The translations under genes and the position numbers were made by a program. DNA of 64,000 bases from Onchocerca lupi (lineage: Eukaryota > Nematoda > Chromadorea > Rhabditida > Onchocercidae), in the NCBI GenBank assembly GCA_028564675.1, contig JAOVVO010000070.1:1-64000 (forward strand), given 5' to 3'. Below are positions 12,414-24,751 of this stretch, piece after piece. The notes under the pieces were generated by a model. That model saw only the letters and a program-made list of their open reading frames with translations, made no database searches and was not told the origin of the DNA. The stretch's first letter is position 1. Each line of letters opens with the position of its first letter.

Positions 12414-13956
12414 ATGCTCATATTCGTTTTACTGAGCTTCAATTCGTTATATGTATTCAGTGCGGCAACAACAACCACTCAGGTTTGTTTTGCCATATAG
12501 TTGAAATTTGAACCGATTGCTTTCGATATATTACTGTTAGCTGAAATATATGCTTCAAATTTTTTCCAGCTTCGGCTGCCTTTTAAGATCTTGCTGGTAT
12601 AGTTTTATCCCAGAATTTAATTTAGAAGTAGATGAAATATTTGAGCAATATTGAGAGCCTTATACATTGCTCGTCGGATGTTTACGCACTGATTTCAGCT
12701 AAATTAGCATAAATCAGAAATTTCTTCATTGTTCCTTCAACTCTCGTTATCATGATTTCGATATTCTTTATAAATGATGGAAAATTGCACTTAATCTTTT
12801 TGGAGTACATTCAAAATGATGCTGAGAATGAAACACGATGGATTTATGTCGAATTTTTCGATTGTCCGTCAATTCATAAGATCAATTTGAATACAATTCG
12901 AGCAGCATTAGCTCGATGGATCAACGAAGAATGTGCTTCAGCGATTCAATGTAATCTGGATAACGAAGTGGAAGTGAAAAATGTTTTGATTGGTACTATC
13001 TTCTGCGGTACACCCAATAATTTTATCACCTTCCTTGTTCTGAGGAATGCTACTGGTGATGCATCTCTGCAAGGTTATTATTTATACTATTTAATAAATT
13101 GATCAAGCACGGAAAATTTCAAAAAATGTGGTACAGCTGTGAAATGAAGAGAAGAAAAAAGAATCATGTTCAACATGTTATCGCACCTTTCTAACACTAG
13201 AATTATCGTATTGGTTTTTTAGTTATTTCGATAATTTAATATAGTTCACTAATGCGAGTAACGTGCTGAAGAAATATTATATTTGCTATAGTAAATCCTA
13301 TAAGCTCAAATTATTTAGGTGGAAACTTGAACTTTTCTTTTTCACGAAGTTTGTTTTATTTGTAATAAGAAGATGTGCAAATTGCTGATAATACATCCAA
13401 AAAAATAATTTCTTAAAAAACAAAAAAGGAATAATCATAAATTTCCAAATATGCTATGGCATCTGCAAAAAGTTGCTCAAAAAATTTTTGAACTTTCAAT
13501 ACTTGAATTATGTATAAAACTTTATTAGAATCTCTTGTTCGGAGATTTCAGCAGTGTCGATAAAGTGATGCAGAAAAAAAAATCATTTTTTAACTAACGA
13601 ACAAGTATGTTATAAGTAACTGCAATACTTATTTAATTTCGGGATTTTCAGCCAATCATCTCGATTTGAACATCGTCGGTAAAGTAATACAGTCCAGGGA
13701 ACATTTATTGTCTGTATTGCTTCACTCAGATCTGAAACTTGTCACGATACGAATGTTCAGCGAAGAGAGGAAGCGCAATATTACAAATGACGCTCATAGT
13801 TTATGCGAACGTCTGTGTTGTACTGTCATAATTTTGTCATTTTTTGTATTTATTGTTATATTTTTCATCATATGCTTTATCCGAAGAAATTTTATGGAGC
13901 GTAAGTTTATAAGGCGGAGTCATTCCTTGTTGGCATTACAACCCCTTCGGACTTAA
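12414..13956 (+). CDS. predicted type I membrane protein, unknown family
   Basis: Proposed exons: 12414-12482, 12570-12596, 12806-13073, 13652-13956. The first exon encodes a clear signal peptide (MLIFVLLSFNSLYVFSAATT). The third encodes an extracellular region with a Cys pair spaced across about 50 residues (FDCPS, EECAS, IQCNLD, TIFCG) and an N-glycosylation site (RNATGD). The last encodes a continued ectodomain, a single strong membrane segment of about 23 residues (CTVIILSFFVFIVIFFIICF), and a basic cytoplasmic tail ending LALQPLRT. Exons 3 and 4 join cleanly in phase. The weak point is the acceptor at 12805 (TGGAG); a longer exon 3 beginning near 12718 stays open but does not match the phase of exon 2. 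I recognise no domain; a SEA-like membrane-proximal fold is one possibility. Confidence 0.5.
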
Positions 13957-16900
13957 TTAATGATTCTTGTTAGCATGGCGAGTGAAAAGAATCAATAATA
14001 ATAATACATAAAAGTGACAGCTATTAATTGATCACCTATGTTTGGCATATTATTCCTATTTGTCAATCAGTTTGATTTGCAAAAATCTAGAGTTACCTAT
14101 TTTATTGCACTGAAAGGATTCGTAATTATACTTTTTGTTTTACTTATAACTATTCTTCACCAACTTTTTATCATGTAATTTTCGTATAAGATCTCTGTTG
14201 CATCTAAATTCATCTGAATTTAATTAGAATTTTTATATTTAAAATTTGCAAGAATTTGGGAACCATTAAGTATAGGTATCAAACGATAAAAAATGTAACG
14301 TAGCAAAAAGTATTGTTGCTTATCGAAGAATCATCTCCACCTTACGCAATCCATAATTTGTTTATCTTTCATTCTTAATAAATCATGATAAAATTTTATT
14401 TTTCGACGAATCTAAAAACAAAGTGTGCAAATGAATTTTTTGACTGCAATTTTCGAATTTTCGTTTCATTAGAATTGTCCTTGTCAACGTCAAAAATACA
14501 TCATTGGAGCATAGAAATAAAGAGTTTGGAGAAAAGTACTTTAATTGATTACAGTTTTATTGAGTAATTTCAATCAATAACACTTGAAGAATTTTATGTG
14601 ATTTGCTGAATTATCCCAAGTTTATGTTTCAGAAATTAACTTTTTTTCCAATATATACAATCCTCGTGTTGGTCCATTTCGAACAAAATTTTTTTTACTA
14701 CTAATTGCCGAAAGTACATCACAATAATATATTTCTTTCCGGCATAGAAATTTTTCATCATTTAATATCCAGTCAACTTTACATGCAGGAGTAAATATCC
14801 AGTTAACCAATTTTCGTATCTAATGTGTTTTAAATTTACCGGCAAATGTCTTTATTAAATTTTCCATTATTCAGTTTCAAAACTCGATGGTAATTTTATA
14901 TTTCTTTCAAAAGCGAGTTATAAGAGGAAGAGCTGATTACAGAGTCTTCAGACAATGCTGTCGTCAAATAATTTCGAAAAGATTGCAAAGTACGAATTCG
15001 AATTTTGTAATCCAATCTATGTAGAAAAAAAAATCTAGTCTGACTTATCAAAATTATCGTTCTAGCATGTTCGTAAAAGACGTATCTGAAGTTTAATATT
15101 TCCTGATCTAAAACATATCTAGTTCTTTTTCAAACTTTTCGGATTTTTGAAACTTCCAAATTTTTTTCAGAACTGATGGTTTCAGAATATTATAATTGAT
15201 ACAATAAACTCCAGCCATTTTCCATAAGATTCATATTGTCCGAAAATTTTTAAGGAAAACAAGAAGTCGGTATTTCATGTTGGTTGGCTAGGACCAGAAT
15301 CTTCAATCGTTGTCATTCCAGAAAATAACGCAAACTTTCAAATTCCTTGAGGCTGTTCTGATAGTTTTGCGATTAATATCGGAAGCTCCTTTTAAAGTTT
15401 ATGCAATCTGTCATAACCAAGCCAGTAATTAACTAAATTAATCTTATGCATTTAGATCATTGAAGTCTGGATCTTCTGATTTATAAAAAACTTAACCTTA
15501 AATTCAATAGATTTATGGAAAGAAGAAGAAATTCTTTTTTTTTTTTTTTTTGTATTTTGTTATTAGTTCCAAAAACTTTAAGGAATTATTTTAAACTTAT
15601 TTCGAATTTTTATTTAGTAATCGTAATTTTGGGATGCATTTGAACAATAAATCAATGATATTTAATCGATAAAACTCATTGTGCTTATGTGATTGTATCA
15701 CTACGATAGCTGTAAAATATTTGTTCAAAAAGCAGCTGTAATTTCGAATTCATAATGAATAATGTTTTTTTAGAATATCAAAGAGATGTATTGTGTATGT
15801 ATTTCTGTGAGATATAATCGAATTCATCTTATCGGTTCATTACGTCAATCACTGTAATATTGCGAAATTTTCGATTATCGATTTATATCTGAATTTGTTG
15901 AAATTTATTTTGTGATGGATTATTCGGCATTTCAAGTTGAAAAAGATGAACAGAAGATGGGATTTTATGAGTTTCGGATATCAAATATTCTGCAATCTTC
16001 GTTCAAAAATTTGAGCTAATTTTTTTCTGTTCAAGGCCTTTATCAAAGATTTTGGCGGAACTTCTGGTTTTTAGTTGACTGACGTATGGTGCAAAAAAGC
16101 CATAAATTAGTGAAAAAGAATTTTTCAGCATCAAAAATGACCATGAAAAATTTATTTATGGAAATTTACTGTGTTATCGTCAAATCAGAGATCGTTGAGA
16201 ATAGAACAGAATGGATTCTTTTGAGGTGATTGGTTCTTAATCGTCCATATCTTGCATACTATTTGCTGTGAAATAATTGAAATGGACAATTCTCCATAGT
16301 TCAAGTTAAAAAGAATTAAGTACTTGGTCAAGGTCACTACGTACTCGATTAGGCAAGAAATTACTATATTATTGTCTAAAGCATAAACACACACCAGACA
16401 CATTTCCATGTTCTCGTTTTCAGATTCATTCTTGTTAATGATTTCTCTCGAAATGTTTGTTTCATCTATTCTTCTTGTCAATCCAAACAGAGGCGAAGTT
16501 CTAATTTGTTGAATGCTTGATAGAAATAGTGGCGGTCGCTTCACTATGATAGTAAGGATTCAAAAAAGAAAAAAAAAAGGTAATAAGCAACTTACATTAA
16601 TTAATTAAGAGATATTAATTGAGATAAAAGCATAAGGAGAAACAATTAAGTAAGTATAATAATGAGACAGTTAAGTATAGTCACGTAGCAATAAATAAAA
16701 GCCAAAACGGAGAAAGATCTCAATTTTGAGAGGAATTACCATTTACGGTACCACTTTAACACAATTCACCAAAAAAAAAAGAAAAAAATAATTGATTTGG
16801 ATCAGTTTAATAAAATTCATCAAAACAAAAAATGACTAACCCTCACAGATAAAAAAAGATAATCTTGATGGTACTTCCTTCTATTTGACAAAATATGAAA

Positions 16901-17689
16901 CAACTCTCCTAATTCCTGACAAGACTCGCTTTTAACATTACTTTTTCAGAACTTGATTTCTTGGTATAACAAGTATATTCGTCTTGCCAACTGTTGAACA
17001 CTGGCAATACTTCTCTTTATAGGCAGGATAATATTCCATACAAAAATAAACTTGTTGAACTTAAAAACTTCGCTTCATTCGGAAGAGGTTAATCGAATGA
17101 CTTCTCAGGAAATATCTATTATCTAACTCAAATATTGCAAAAAAATCCGTGCAACCTATCTTGCAAGAACAGAATTCGTATTCCGTCCATATTTTTCCAT
17201 TGTACAGAAAAGTCCCATCAGGCAACTTTTGTCTTCCCATTCATTACATTTGTGGGTTAATCAAAAATATTCAGCATTTTCAATTCTGATGTTCGCAAAA
17301 TGAGGACAAATCAACAAATGAAAGTCCAAATATTTCATGATTTGTTATGACTGTTTTTCTTGTTGCTGGTATTAAGTACAATTTTAATGGTAAACATGAC
17401 CATTTAAGACTTGTAAAATTCTCGTTCTCAAAGGAAAAAAAAAGCAGTCAAAAGTCAGCAATTGAAATTGTAAATAACGTTAACGAAAGAAACATAGTGT
17501 TGCAGATATATTTTTAAAATAGCAAGAACTCTTCAAACCATTGGTTGCTTTCTACAATGTTGAAATTGCATAATAAACGTATTAAAAAAAAAAAAAAGAT
17601 ATATCACATCAAACGAGTTGTATTAAAAAAATGAAAAATCCAACAAAGATAGTTTTGAAATCGTAAGCAAGTTAACAGATTAAACAGTT
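13957..17689. other. intergenic with two unresolved exon-like open stretches
   Basis: No complete gene could be built. Two minus-strand stretches look mildly coding. One is 14819-14622, open from a TTAG acceptor to a TAA, with CRKEIYYC and GPTRGLYILEKK. The other is an ATG-initiated frame from 16544 with MKRPPLFLSSIQQIRTSPLF, possibly ending at a GTGTGT donor near 16386. Both are phase 0, so they could be first and last exons of one gene, but no middle exons were found. A 34-codon plus-strand frame at 15914-16018 is probably chance. Poly(T) at about 15534-15551. Confidence 0.3.
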
Positions 17690-17786
17690 TCAATCTCGAC
17701 GTAAAGTTTTAGTGGGCAATGTTCCACACTCCGTAAGATTTGTTAAAGGTAATTTTCCATCATATTTCAAGAAATGTTCTTGTGTA
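17690..17786 (-). other. orphan terminal-exon-like sequence
   Basis: A strong polypyrimidine tract and TTTCAG acceptor are followed by 97 bases open to a TGA, with YDGKLPLTNLTECG and ending TKTLRRD. It lies 200 bases beyond the stop of the CULT gene on the same strand. Its entry phase fits the donor of CULT exon 4, but that splice would remove the last conserved Trp and the strand that follows. It may be an alternative last exon, the end of an unfound gene, or chance. Confidence 0.25.
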
Positions 17787-17993
17787 CTGAAAAAAAAAAA
17801 GAATATGTACTTTCTCAGATTAATAAAATATACGGATGCAAGAGGAGTATAATTTGTAACACAAAAAAGTTTTTTGAAGTATTGCATTAAAACATAAACT
17901 GTAAAACAAATTGACTGCATCAAATACAAATATATGTATATATACGTCGCACTGATAATAAACACTGACATCACAAATCAGTCGCTTTCAAAG

Positions 17994-19584
17994 CTACGGT
18001 ACCCATGTCAACATATCAACATCTGAAAAAAATAATGGAAACAATGCTTGCGCTTGATAACGTTTAAAATACTTTCGATTTTGAAATAGAAATTACAAGT
18101 TTCCTCCTTGAGAAATCCTTTTTATAAAGATAAAAAACGGTGTTATTTAAAATTCTTACATTCTTCACTGATTAAGTAATCCAACACAAGCCCAAAGAAT
18201 GATTTATGTAACTTCACTTGGATATTACCCGACTGAAAATACCTGAAATATAAGAATAAGGAATTTCAAATATTGTTCTCAATAAACACCAAATCAAGCT
18301 TCTCTTCAATAAAAAAAAAAAAGAAAAAAAAAATGAAACGGTAGAGTTAAGAAATAATACCATCCCAAATGAAAACCGCAGCTAGGGCACACACAAACGG
18401 TCCATTCATAATTTGGCCACCAAGTATCCGCACGGTAAGACTGTAAAACAATTATTTCTTTTTCTTCATGAATACGTTTAATCAAGAATAAGAATTCGAA
18501 ATGAATATGAAAATGGATTTTCACTAAAATATTTCACTAAGAATATTTGTGGAACAATTGTTAAGCATCTCCCGGAATAAAGGGATCACAAGTGATAAAA
18601 AGTGATAAAAAGATTAATGGTCTGACTACTGTATGGTAGAGGATGGTATAGTTTGTTACGTTAGATTTCATCTGATAATTCATTAGACTGTAGTATACAT
18701 CAGCTTTTTAATCCAACCAGTAAGATGACTGCTAGAATAAAAAAACATGTCAAATGAAATAAAAAAATCTTCAGGCACTTATTTTCATCTCTAGAAAACC
18801 AGTCGCTGGTATGCAACAACAAAATTTCTGGGTATGCTTACCTTACCTGCAAGTTTCAGTTCAGCAGCTGAAGCGGTTATCACATCAAATTTTTCAGCTG
18901 CAAAAACCAATTAATAAAAAAATAATGACATATTTATTTCTTCAAAATATTGCAGAGCTTAGAGAAAATTTTTAAACAGTAGTCTGATGACCTTGCATTC
19001 TCATGATATACTTTATGATCCAATTGTCAAGGATGATCTACATTTAACTATTTGGTAAACTAAATCAATGGTTCTAAAATTAACAGCAAGAAGCACCTCT
19101 GTTTACTATCACGGGATAAAGTGGAATGCGTATGGAATTATACTTGCTAATTCATACGTGAATCTGAAAAGAATTTAAACATACGGACGGCATTTTCGAA
19201 GACTTGAACCAGTTGATTACGACCCAAAATAGTCATGTTATATGAACGTAAGGCTTTTACACTTTTTTCATTGGTAAGCGTCGATCCTTCGACAATTTCA
19301 TGCCCGCAATTACGACAAAGTAGTGCCACAGGTACTGAAGAGTAACCATTTTACGTAAATTCCAGACTGTTCTAAGATCTCAAGCTGGAAACATCCTGAA
19401 GAATTAACTACAGACTTAACCCTTCTCAAACAAACAATTCAGCAACAATCTACATGTGATGTGTTAAAAGTAAAGTAAACTCTGGTTATTAGAGCTAGTT
19501 TTGAGATGTTTTCAACGATGAAAATCGAACCATACCTGCCGGAGCAGTTAACATGAAACACCACATCAACCATAGTAGGCACAT
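17994..19584 (-). CDS. secreted CULT-domain protein (cereblon thalidomide-binding fold)
   Basis: Six exons join in phase: 19584-19536, 19334-19185, 18897-18842, 18440-18361, 18242-18160, 18022-17994, giving 148 residues. Residues 1-16 (MCLLWLMWCFMLTAPA) are a signal peptide; the ATG lies 15 bases after a TTTCAG acceptor, as expected for trans-splicing. The rest is one CULT (beta-tent) domain: a first zinc knuckle CRNCG, the GRNQLVQVFENAVPEKFDVI strand, WWPNYEW, a second knuckle CPSCG, then HLGWYF and FFGLVLDYLI. The two CxxC pairs should bind one zinc. The three cage tryptophans and the following Phe of cereblon's ligand pocket all have counterparts (TWWP, YEW, LGWYF). No Lon-like or DDB1-binding region exists, so this is not cereblon but the small secreted branch of the family, whose ligand is unknown. 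Confidence 0.88.
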
Positions 19585-20833
19585 ATATTTATGATAAACC
19601 TGAAATTTGTCACCATATAGTCATACAGCCTTGAAGAACCTCACAATCCGGCTAGCAACATCTACCCCGACACATCTGATGGACACTCACCATTCAAACA
19701 AATCAGCGAGGGGAGCGAAATGAAAATGACGATCCGATGAAGCCATGAAATGATGTCGATTGATTTCAGATTAGATACCGTCCGAGGGTTTGTGAGGAAA
19801 TTTCAGTTAGTTTCAAGTACCGAATTTAAAAATACTTGTCAGAAAATTAGTGAAGTATTTAAATCATGTCGACTCATTTTTCTGATTCAATCAGAGCGAA
19901 GAGAATTCTATATTTTTTACAGTCTTTTAGCTGCAAATAATTGTCATATGTAAATTTCATCATTGATTAATTGAAAAGACAATTTAACTATTTAATTTTA
20001 AATATACCACGCAGTGAAAAATACTTGTATGTCATTGTTGCTTTTTATTATAATTTATCTATATATTCCTCAACTTCTAATAATTCTCGCTATTTTAATA
20101 ATCTTATCAGACTCTGCTTCTTGATTTTTGATATGCTATTGCCTTATTCATACTTTTAGCGCTTAATTTAAATCTGATGGATTTTTAACTTATCCAGAAA
20201 TCTTGTTGTCCTTGGTTACAATCCGCACTAAATATTTGCTTTGAGTCATGATATTCGTTGCATGCGTGAAAGTTATAATAAGGTAAATTTACGAAATTAA
20301 TTTTGCTGTTAATTTTTACGAAATCAATAATTTCTTATTATGACTTCGACACTGAGAATGACTGTTTCCGATGAACACCGTCACTGGTACTTATTTAAAT
20401 ATTTTTGATAATTAATATTTCTACATATTCTTCGTAAGTTCTGATTTTCCGATAGAAAGAAATGAATAATAAGTTATGTAAGAAAAGGAAATGTAATTCA
20501 TTCTCGATTAACATCGTCATATTCTTAAAATGCTAATATATTAACATTCCTGGTGCGTCTGTGATATTTAAATTTCTCAATATGATAAGTTTATTTACAT
20601 AAACTAATTTGCTTGCAACTTGCATGACACTATGGTTTGGATGAAATCACATAAAGCAGTTGTGGCTTTTATGCCCACGAAATATCTTAATGAAATTGGG
20701 TATTGGAATACTTTAAATTAAGTGCTAATAATACAAAGAAAGTAAAATGCTGGATCTATTGGAAAAAGCCGAAGATACGGCGCAATGATCAAAGTATTGT
20801 GTATAGTAGAAATTTGTAATATTTTCCAGACAA
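19585..20833. other. intergenic between CULT gene and Cys-rich frame
   Basis: Contains the likely trans-splice acceptor of the CULT gene (AG at 19600-19601) and, further upstream on the minus strand, a GTGAGT donor after a short open stretch near 19691-19750 that does not match the reading phase of the CULT gene; it could be a 5' UTR exon. The plus-strand open frames 19750-19953 and 19971-20159 show no motif. Confidence 0.4.
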
Positions 20834-21010
20834 ATGAGTCACTTATCCATATCTCGGCACAAAAGACCTTGTTCTTTCATCTTCCAATCTGCTAATAGAG
20901 CTTGTCTAAAAGGTTGTAAAACATGTTATTGTTTGGAATGTTGTAAATCGTCACTTACTACAAGACGAAATGATTATCGGTATAAAAAGGAGCTTCTAGC
21001 GGTCAGTTGA
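20834..21010 (+). CDS. possible cysteine-rich microprotein or exon
   Basis: A 58-codon frame whose ATG lies four bases after a TTTTCCAG acceptor, a typical trans-splicing context. It has a compact C-x3-C-x2-C-x-C-x2-C-C cluster (ACLKGCKTCYCLECC) followed by a basic segment (TTRRNDYRYKKE). There is no signal peptide. It ends at TGA 21008-21010, but the bases just before (GCG then GTCAGT) also form a usable donor, like the one in Crumbs exon 30, so this may be the first exon of a longer gene. I do not recognise the family. The cluster could bind metal; that is inference from the spacing alone. Confidence 0.4.
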   Translation: MSHLSISRHKRPCSFIFQSANRACLKGCKTCYCLECCKSSLTTRRNDYRYKKELLAVS

Positions 21011-21266
21011 TCAAATCAACATGTAACAGTTTTTCTTTCACCGGTTTCTCTACTTTTATTCCAATTTTCATCAAATATCGTAGATTGTTATCCTATCCAA
21101 TTATCGCCTATTTTCGATATTCGTCTATAAATTGTATTGTAACGTAGTTGCGGCGATAAATTACATTATAACAAGGTCTTTATCACACAATAAATACATT
21201 TACTCCGAAAATTCTTTAGTTTTCTAAAAATCTTTCCTAAATCCTTTCTACTTTCACAACAAATTT

Positions 21267-21283
21267 TGGTGCCACGACCCGAG
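21267..21283 (+). other. retroelement primer-binding-site-like sequence
   Basis: The 17 bases TGGTGCCACGACCCGAG look like the complement of a tRNA 3' end (begin TGG, pairing with CCA) and lie about 950 bases upstream of the gag relic, where a primer-binding site is expected. AT-rich sequence with an AATAAA hexamer just upstream (near 21190) may be the end of a 5' LTR. I could not find a matching 3' LTR. Confidence 0.5.
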
Positions 21284-23100
21284 ATATCATTCATGATATT
21301 AGCAAGAGCTGTCCCGAAGGGAAAGATCCTGAAACTCCTTAACGAAATAAAATAAATGGATTGGAAACCAATCGACAACATAAAGAGACGATGAATAATG
21401 TGATAAATGTCGGAAAAGACCAAAATAATTTTAACATATAAATATATTCAAATAATCAAAATATTATATTGTAGAAATATTTCTCACGTGACTAAAGTTA
21501 AAGTTAAAAAAAAATCACTCAAGACGAACATAAATGAGTGTTATCATGTCTAATGTAATTCTTATCTTTGTTTGCGATTATTAAGCTTTATCTTCAATTG
21601 GAAATAGTGGGAACTAGAATTAATTCAGAAAGTAATACAAATGCTTCAGATCTTATAACGGTCTTATGATTGAGAAACATCCACTATAAAAGGATTGCGA
21701 CCGATTGGCGAGAAAGAATTTTTTAACTCGAAATGATTTGAATAACGCGGTAAGCTGTACTATTTCAATTCTCATCTAACATAAATCCATCATCAATCAA
21801 TCTCATAGAAAATATCCCATTTATTCTCCCAATAAATATCTCGTCTATCAACAATCAAGAAGAAAACTTTATCTTCCAATCTATATTCCAACTTCTGAGC
21901 GATATTCATATCAACTATCGCTGATCAATTCAACATCGACAAACTCTCTATCAGCTCTCCATCAAAGATATTATTCCTCATCCATTATAACTAATCAAGA
22001 AAAAAATATTTTTCATGACATACAATACAAAAATCGAAAGACGATAATTATGAAAAGATAGAAAAATTGAATTATACCATAGGAGCTCGTAAACATCAAC
22101 GATAAATGGCTGGATTTCCTGCAAAATACCTCATCACAACGACAAAAAGAAAAGAAAATATATAGACATGGTAGAAAACAATTAAGGAAACTGAACTTAA
22201 TAAATGAAAGTAAAGAAGTATTGCTATAATCTTGGCCAGATACAAGAATAATGCTGAAGCTGCAATCGAACACATACGAAGTAAAACGAAGAGAGCCCTC
22301 AAATCAAATGAATCAACAGAAATGATCATTCGCCAAACAACGACAGTAAATTTGCTCCAATTATCACTGATAGTTCTTCAGTGGAAATTCTCAAAAATGG
22401 AGGGAATTTTGGAGCAACTTTGAGGCAGCCGTACATAAGCAAGATCTCTTGAAAATACGGAAACTTAACTACTTGCTTTCCTGTTTGGAAGGAGAAGCCT
22501 CAAGAGCAGTTATCTGGACACGATATTGCGCCGGAAAACTACAGCATTATAAGCAATTACTAATGGAAAAATTCGGCAACATATCGGCGATTAAGAATTC
22601 GCTATATAGCGAATTTCAAGACATTAGAACCAATGACCGAGATTGGATAAAGTTTTCCGACAATTAGAAACCATAAGAGGAAACTTAGATCACTCGAATA
22701 TGCAAATAACTATCGAGAGAAATTATCCGGTGGATTTTAATGAAGGCATATCAGCAAAAAGACTATTCTCGATCAACCGATAAATTGAGAAGCTACCTGC
22801 GGAAAATGGCAAGAACTGAGGAAGGCGTTATTCGAATTCAAACAGGCAATTTCGGATTCGAGAAGAAATCAGTGCACACAAAAACAAATCGAAAATTCCG
22901 GGAGACAGAAATGGGAAAATCCTCAGTTCCAGCCGTAGCAGAGCGGCAGGAATCAAACGACAACATCCACGAAAGAAATCGCAAAAAGAGCATTTGGAGT
23001 CGACTAGATCAGTATCTTCAACGGGTGCAATGATTTCAACAGTAGTGTCAACAAGATCAGTATCAACGGCAATTCTCAACTTCAAAGACGGTTTCGATGG
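21267..23100 (+). mobile_element. decayed BEL/Pao LTR retrotransposon, gag region only
   Basis: Three shifting reading frames together resemble the BEL/Pao gag (DUF1759). One frame has QWKFSKMEGILEQL near 22379; the next has LNYLLSCLEGEASRAV near 22464 followed by LLMEKFGN and IKNSLYSEFQDIR; later QLETIRG and KWQELRKALFEFKQAI appear in yet other frames. At least three frameshifts and several stops separate them, so no protein can be made. No protease, reverse transcriptase, RNase H or integrase motifs follow; the sequence after 23100 is unrelated. Either the element is truncated or it was a gag-only derivative. BEL/Pao elements are common in nematodes, including filariae. Confidence 0.8.
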
Positions 23101-24751
23101 CACGAACGATAATTAAGCAGGAGCAACAGGAGTGATGAAACTAAAAGAGAACGATAATCAGAAAAGGAAAGTGCGACAACGTATTGAACATTTAAACGAT
23201 TGTTTGTATCTTTTATATTTACTGTGTATTGTTCATTTAATCTTTACTGTTATATAAGCGCGATACAGTATAAACCAATAAAGCCTATTGCTGACCTAGC
23301 CAAGTCATAATATCAAAAAAAACCAATCTTCAATCCAAATAGACTAAAAACCAAACTACAAACAGTGATCTAAGTTTCCTCTTATGAGAGAATCAAGAGA
23401 AAAAACCAACTTAAATAATTTGAAAAAAAAAAAAAAAACTAAAAAAAGAAGGTGAAAAAGGGTTATTCCGGAAAATCGATTAAAGAGTGGATAGAAATTA
23501 ATATGAATGAAGAATGGGAAAGAAGAGATGAGTAATGTTCACAACGAAATATTACGTTGTTAATATAAGTATTCTTTGAAAGTCATTGTCTTCTGTCAAG
23601 AAGAAGGAAAATAAAGGGAATATTTTCGAAAGTAAAAAATTGAAGTGGGAAAAAATTTGTTACTGAGATTGACATAATAGAAAATATTTAACTATAGAAA
23701 ATACTGAGAGGATTGAAGAGAAAACGAGTTTTTCTTGCGAAAATATGCGACAAGTCATATTTTTAATAGTTCTCATTTATTTTATGAAATGATTTTTAGC
23801 TTCGATAATGAAAATAATCGAAAATATGGAGATTCCATGCTTCAAAAGCGTAAACACGTTTATGAGGCCATTCTTAGCTATCCTTAAATCATTAATATTT
23901 TAAATTATAAATTAATAATCTGTAAACTATTACGAGGTACAATTTTTCCATCTCTTAGAAGCCGAGAAATCATACTGAATAAGTGAGATAACTGTTATGA
24001 ATTCCTCTTATATTTAATAAATTGTAAGGGATTGTTCGGGAGGAAACTAAGTTCACTTTTTCATTTCTGAATCTTCAATAATCTATCAAAAAGAGCGATG
24101 ACATTAAAGGAGAAACAGTATCCAGCTAATAACATTTTAATATTATTCATTGCAAACTGTTGGATAAATGTGAATCACAAATGGTTTCAGAAAAGTGTTA
24201 TTCCAATAGAGATATTTGTTTGATGTAAAGAAAAAAAGTAGCATGAGAATGGAAACAACAAAAATCAGAAATTGAGTAGGTAAAAGGCAAGTAAGGCTCA
24301 CTGCAAAACTTACATCTCTAATCTTTTTTTGCCATCGTATCATATCTGCAGTCTATGCAACATTTTATTCATTTATGAGGTAATCGATTCTCTTTAAATT
24401 GATAATATTTTGCGTGATTTCGAACATAAATCAGTGAGGAAGTTGGCTAAAGATTTATGAACAGCTGCTTTTATACATTTGTACTGTAATAATTACGAAA
24501 ATCAATTGTGCAACTGTATAGATGAGTTGTATTGAATGGCCAACAGCAGTAATAATTTGTGAGTGATGTGAATGGTTTCAAAAAATGAAAAAAAAGCGCG
24601 GTGACATTCATGATTAATAACAATAGTGAGTACAAGAAGAATGAAAGGGTAAAATGTACTGGCAATTTTTTATCACGCAAATAGATAGATATCTTGGAAA
24701 CCGGTTCATTGATCAATCAGTCATTATTGTAGTTTTGATTTGTGTCGCGAG
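23101..24751. other. intergenic, no gene seen
   Basis: A-rich, with no exon chain on either strand. An AATAAA-containing stretch near 23276 could be the 3' end of the retroelement. The minus-strand frames at 24143-24343 and 24471-24716 are low-complexity hydrophobic readings without splice context. Confidence 0.55.

Noticed and set aside
16185..16544. 119-codon minus-strand frame with a basic, leucine-rich start
   Set aside because: First half looks mildly coding and could be a first exon, but I found no partner exons and the second half is low-information hydrophobic sequence.
22828..23103. Minus-strand 91-codon frame in the retroelement
   Set aside because: It is the reverse shadow of the BEL/Pao gag sequence, which is supported on the plus strand.
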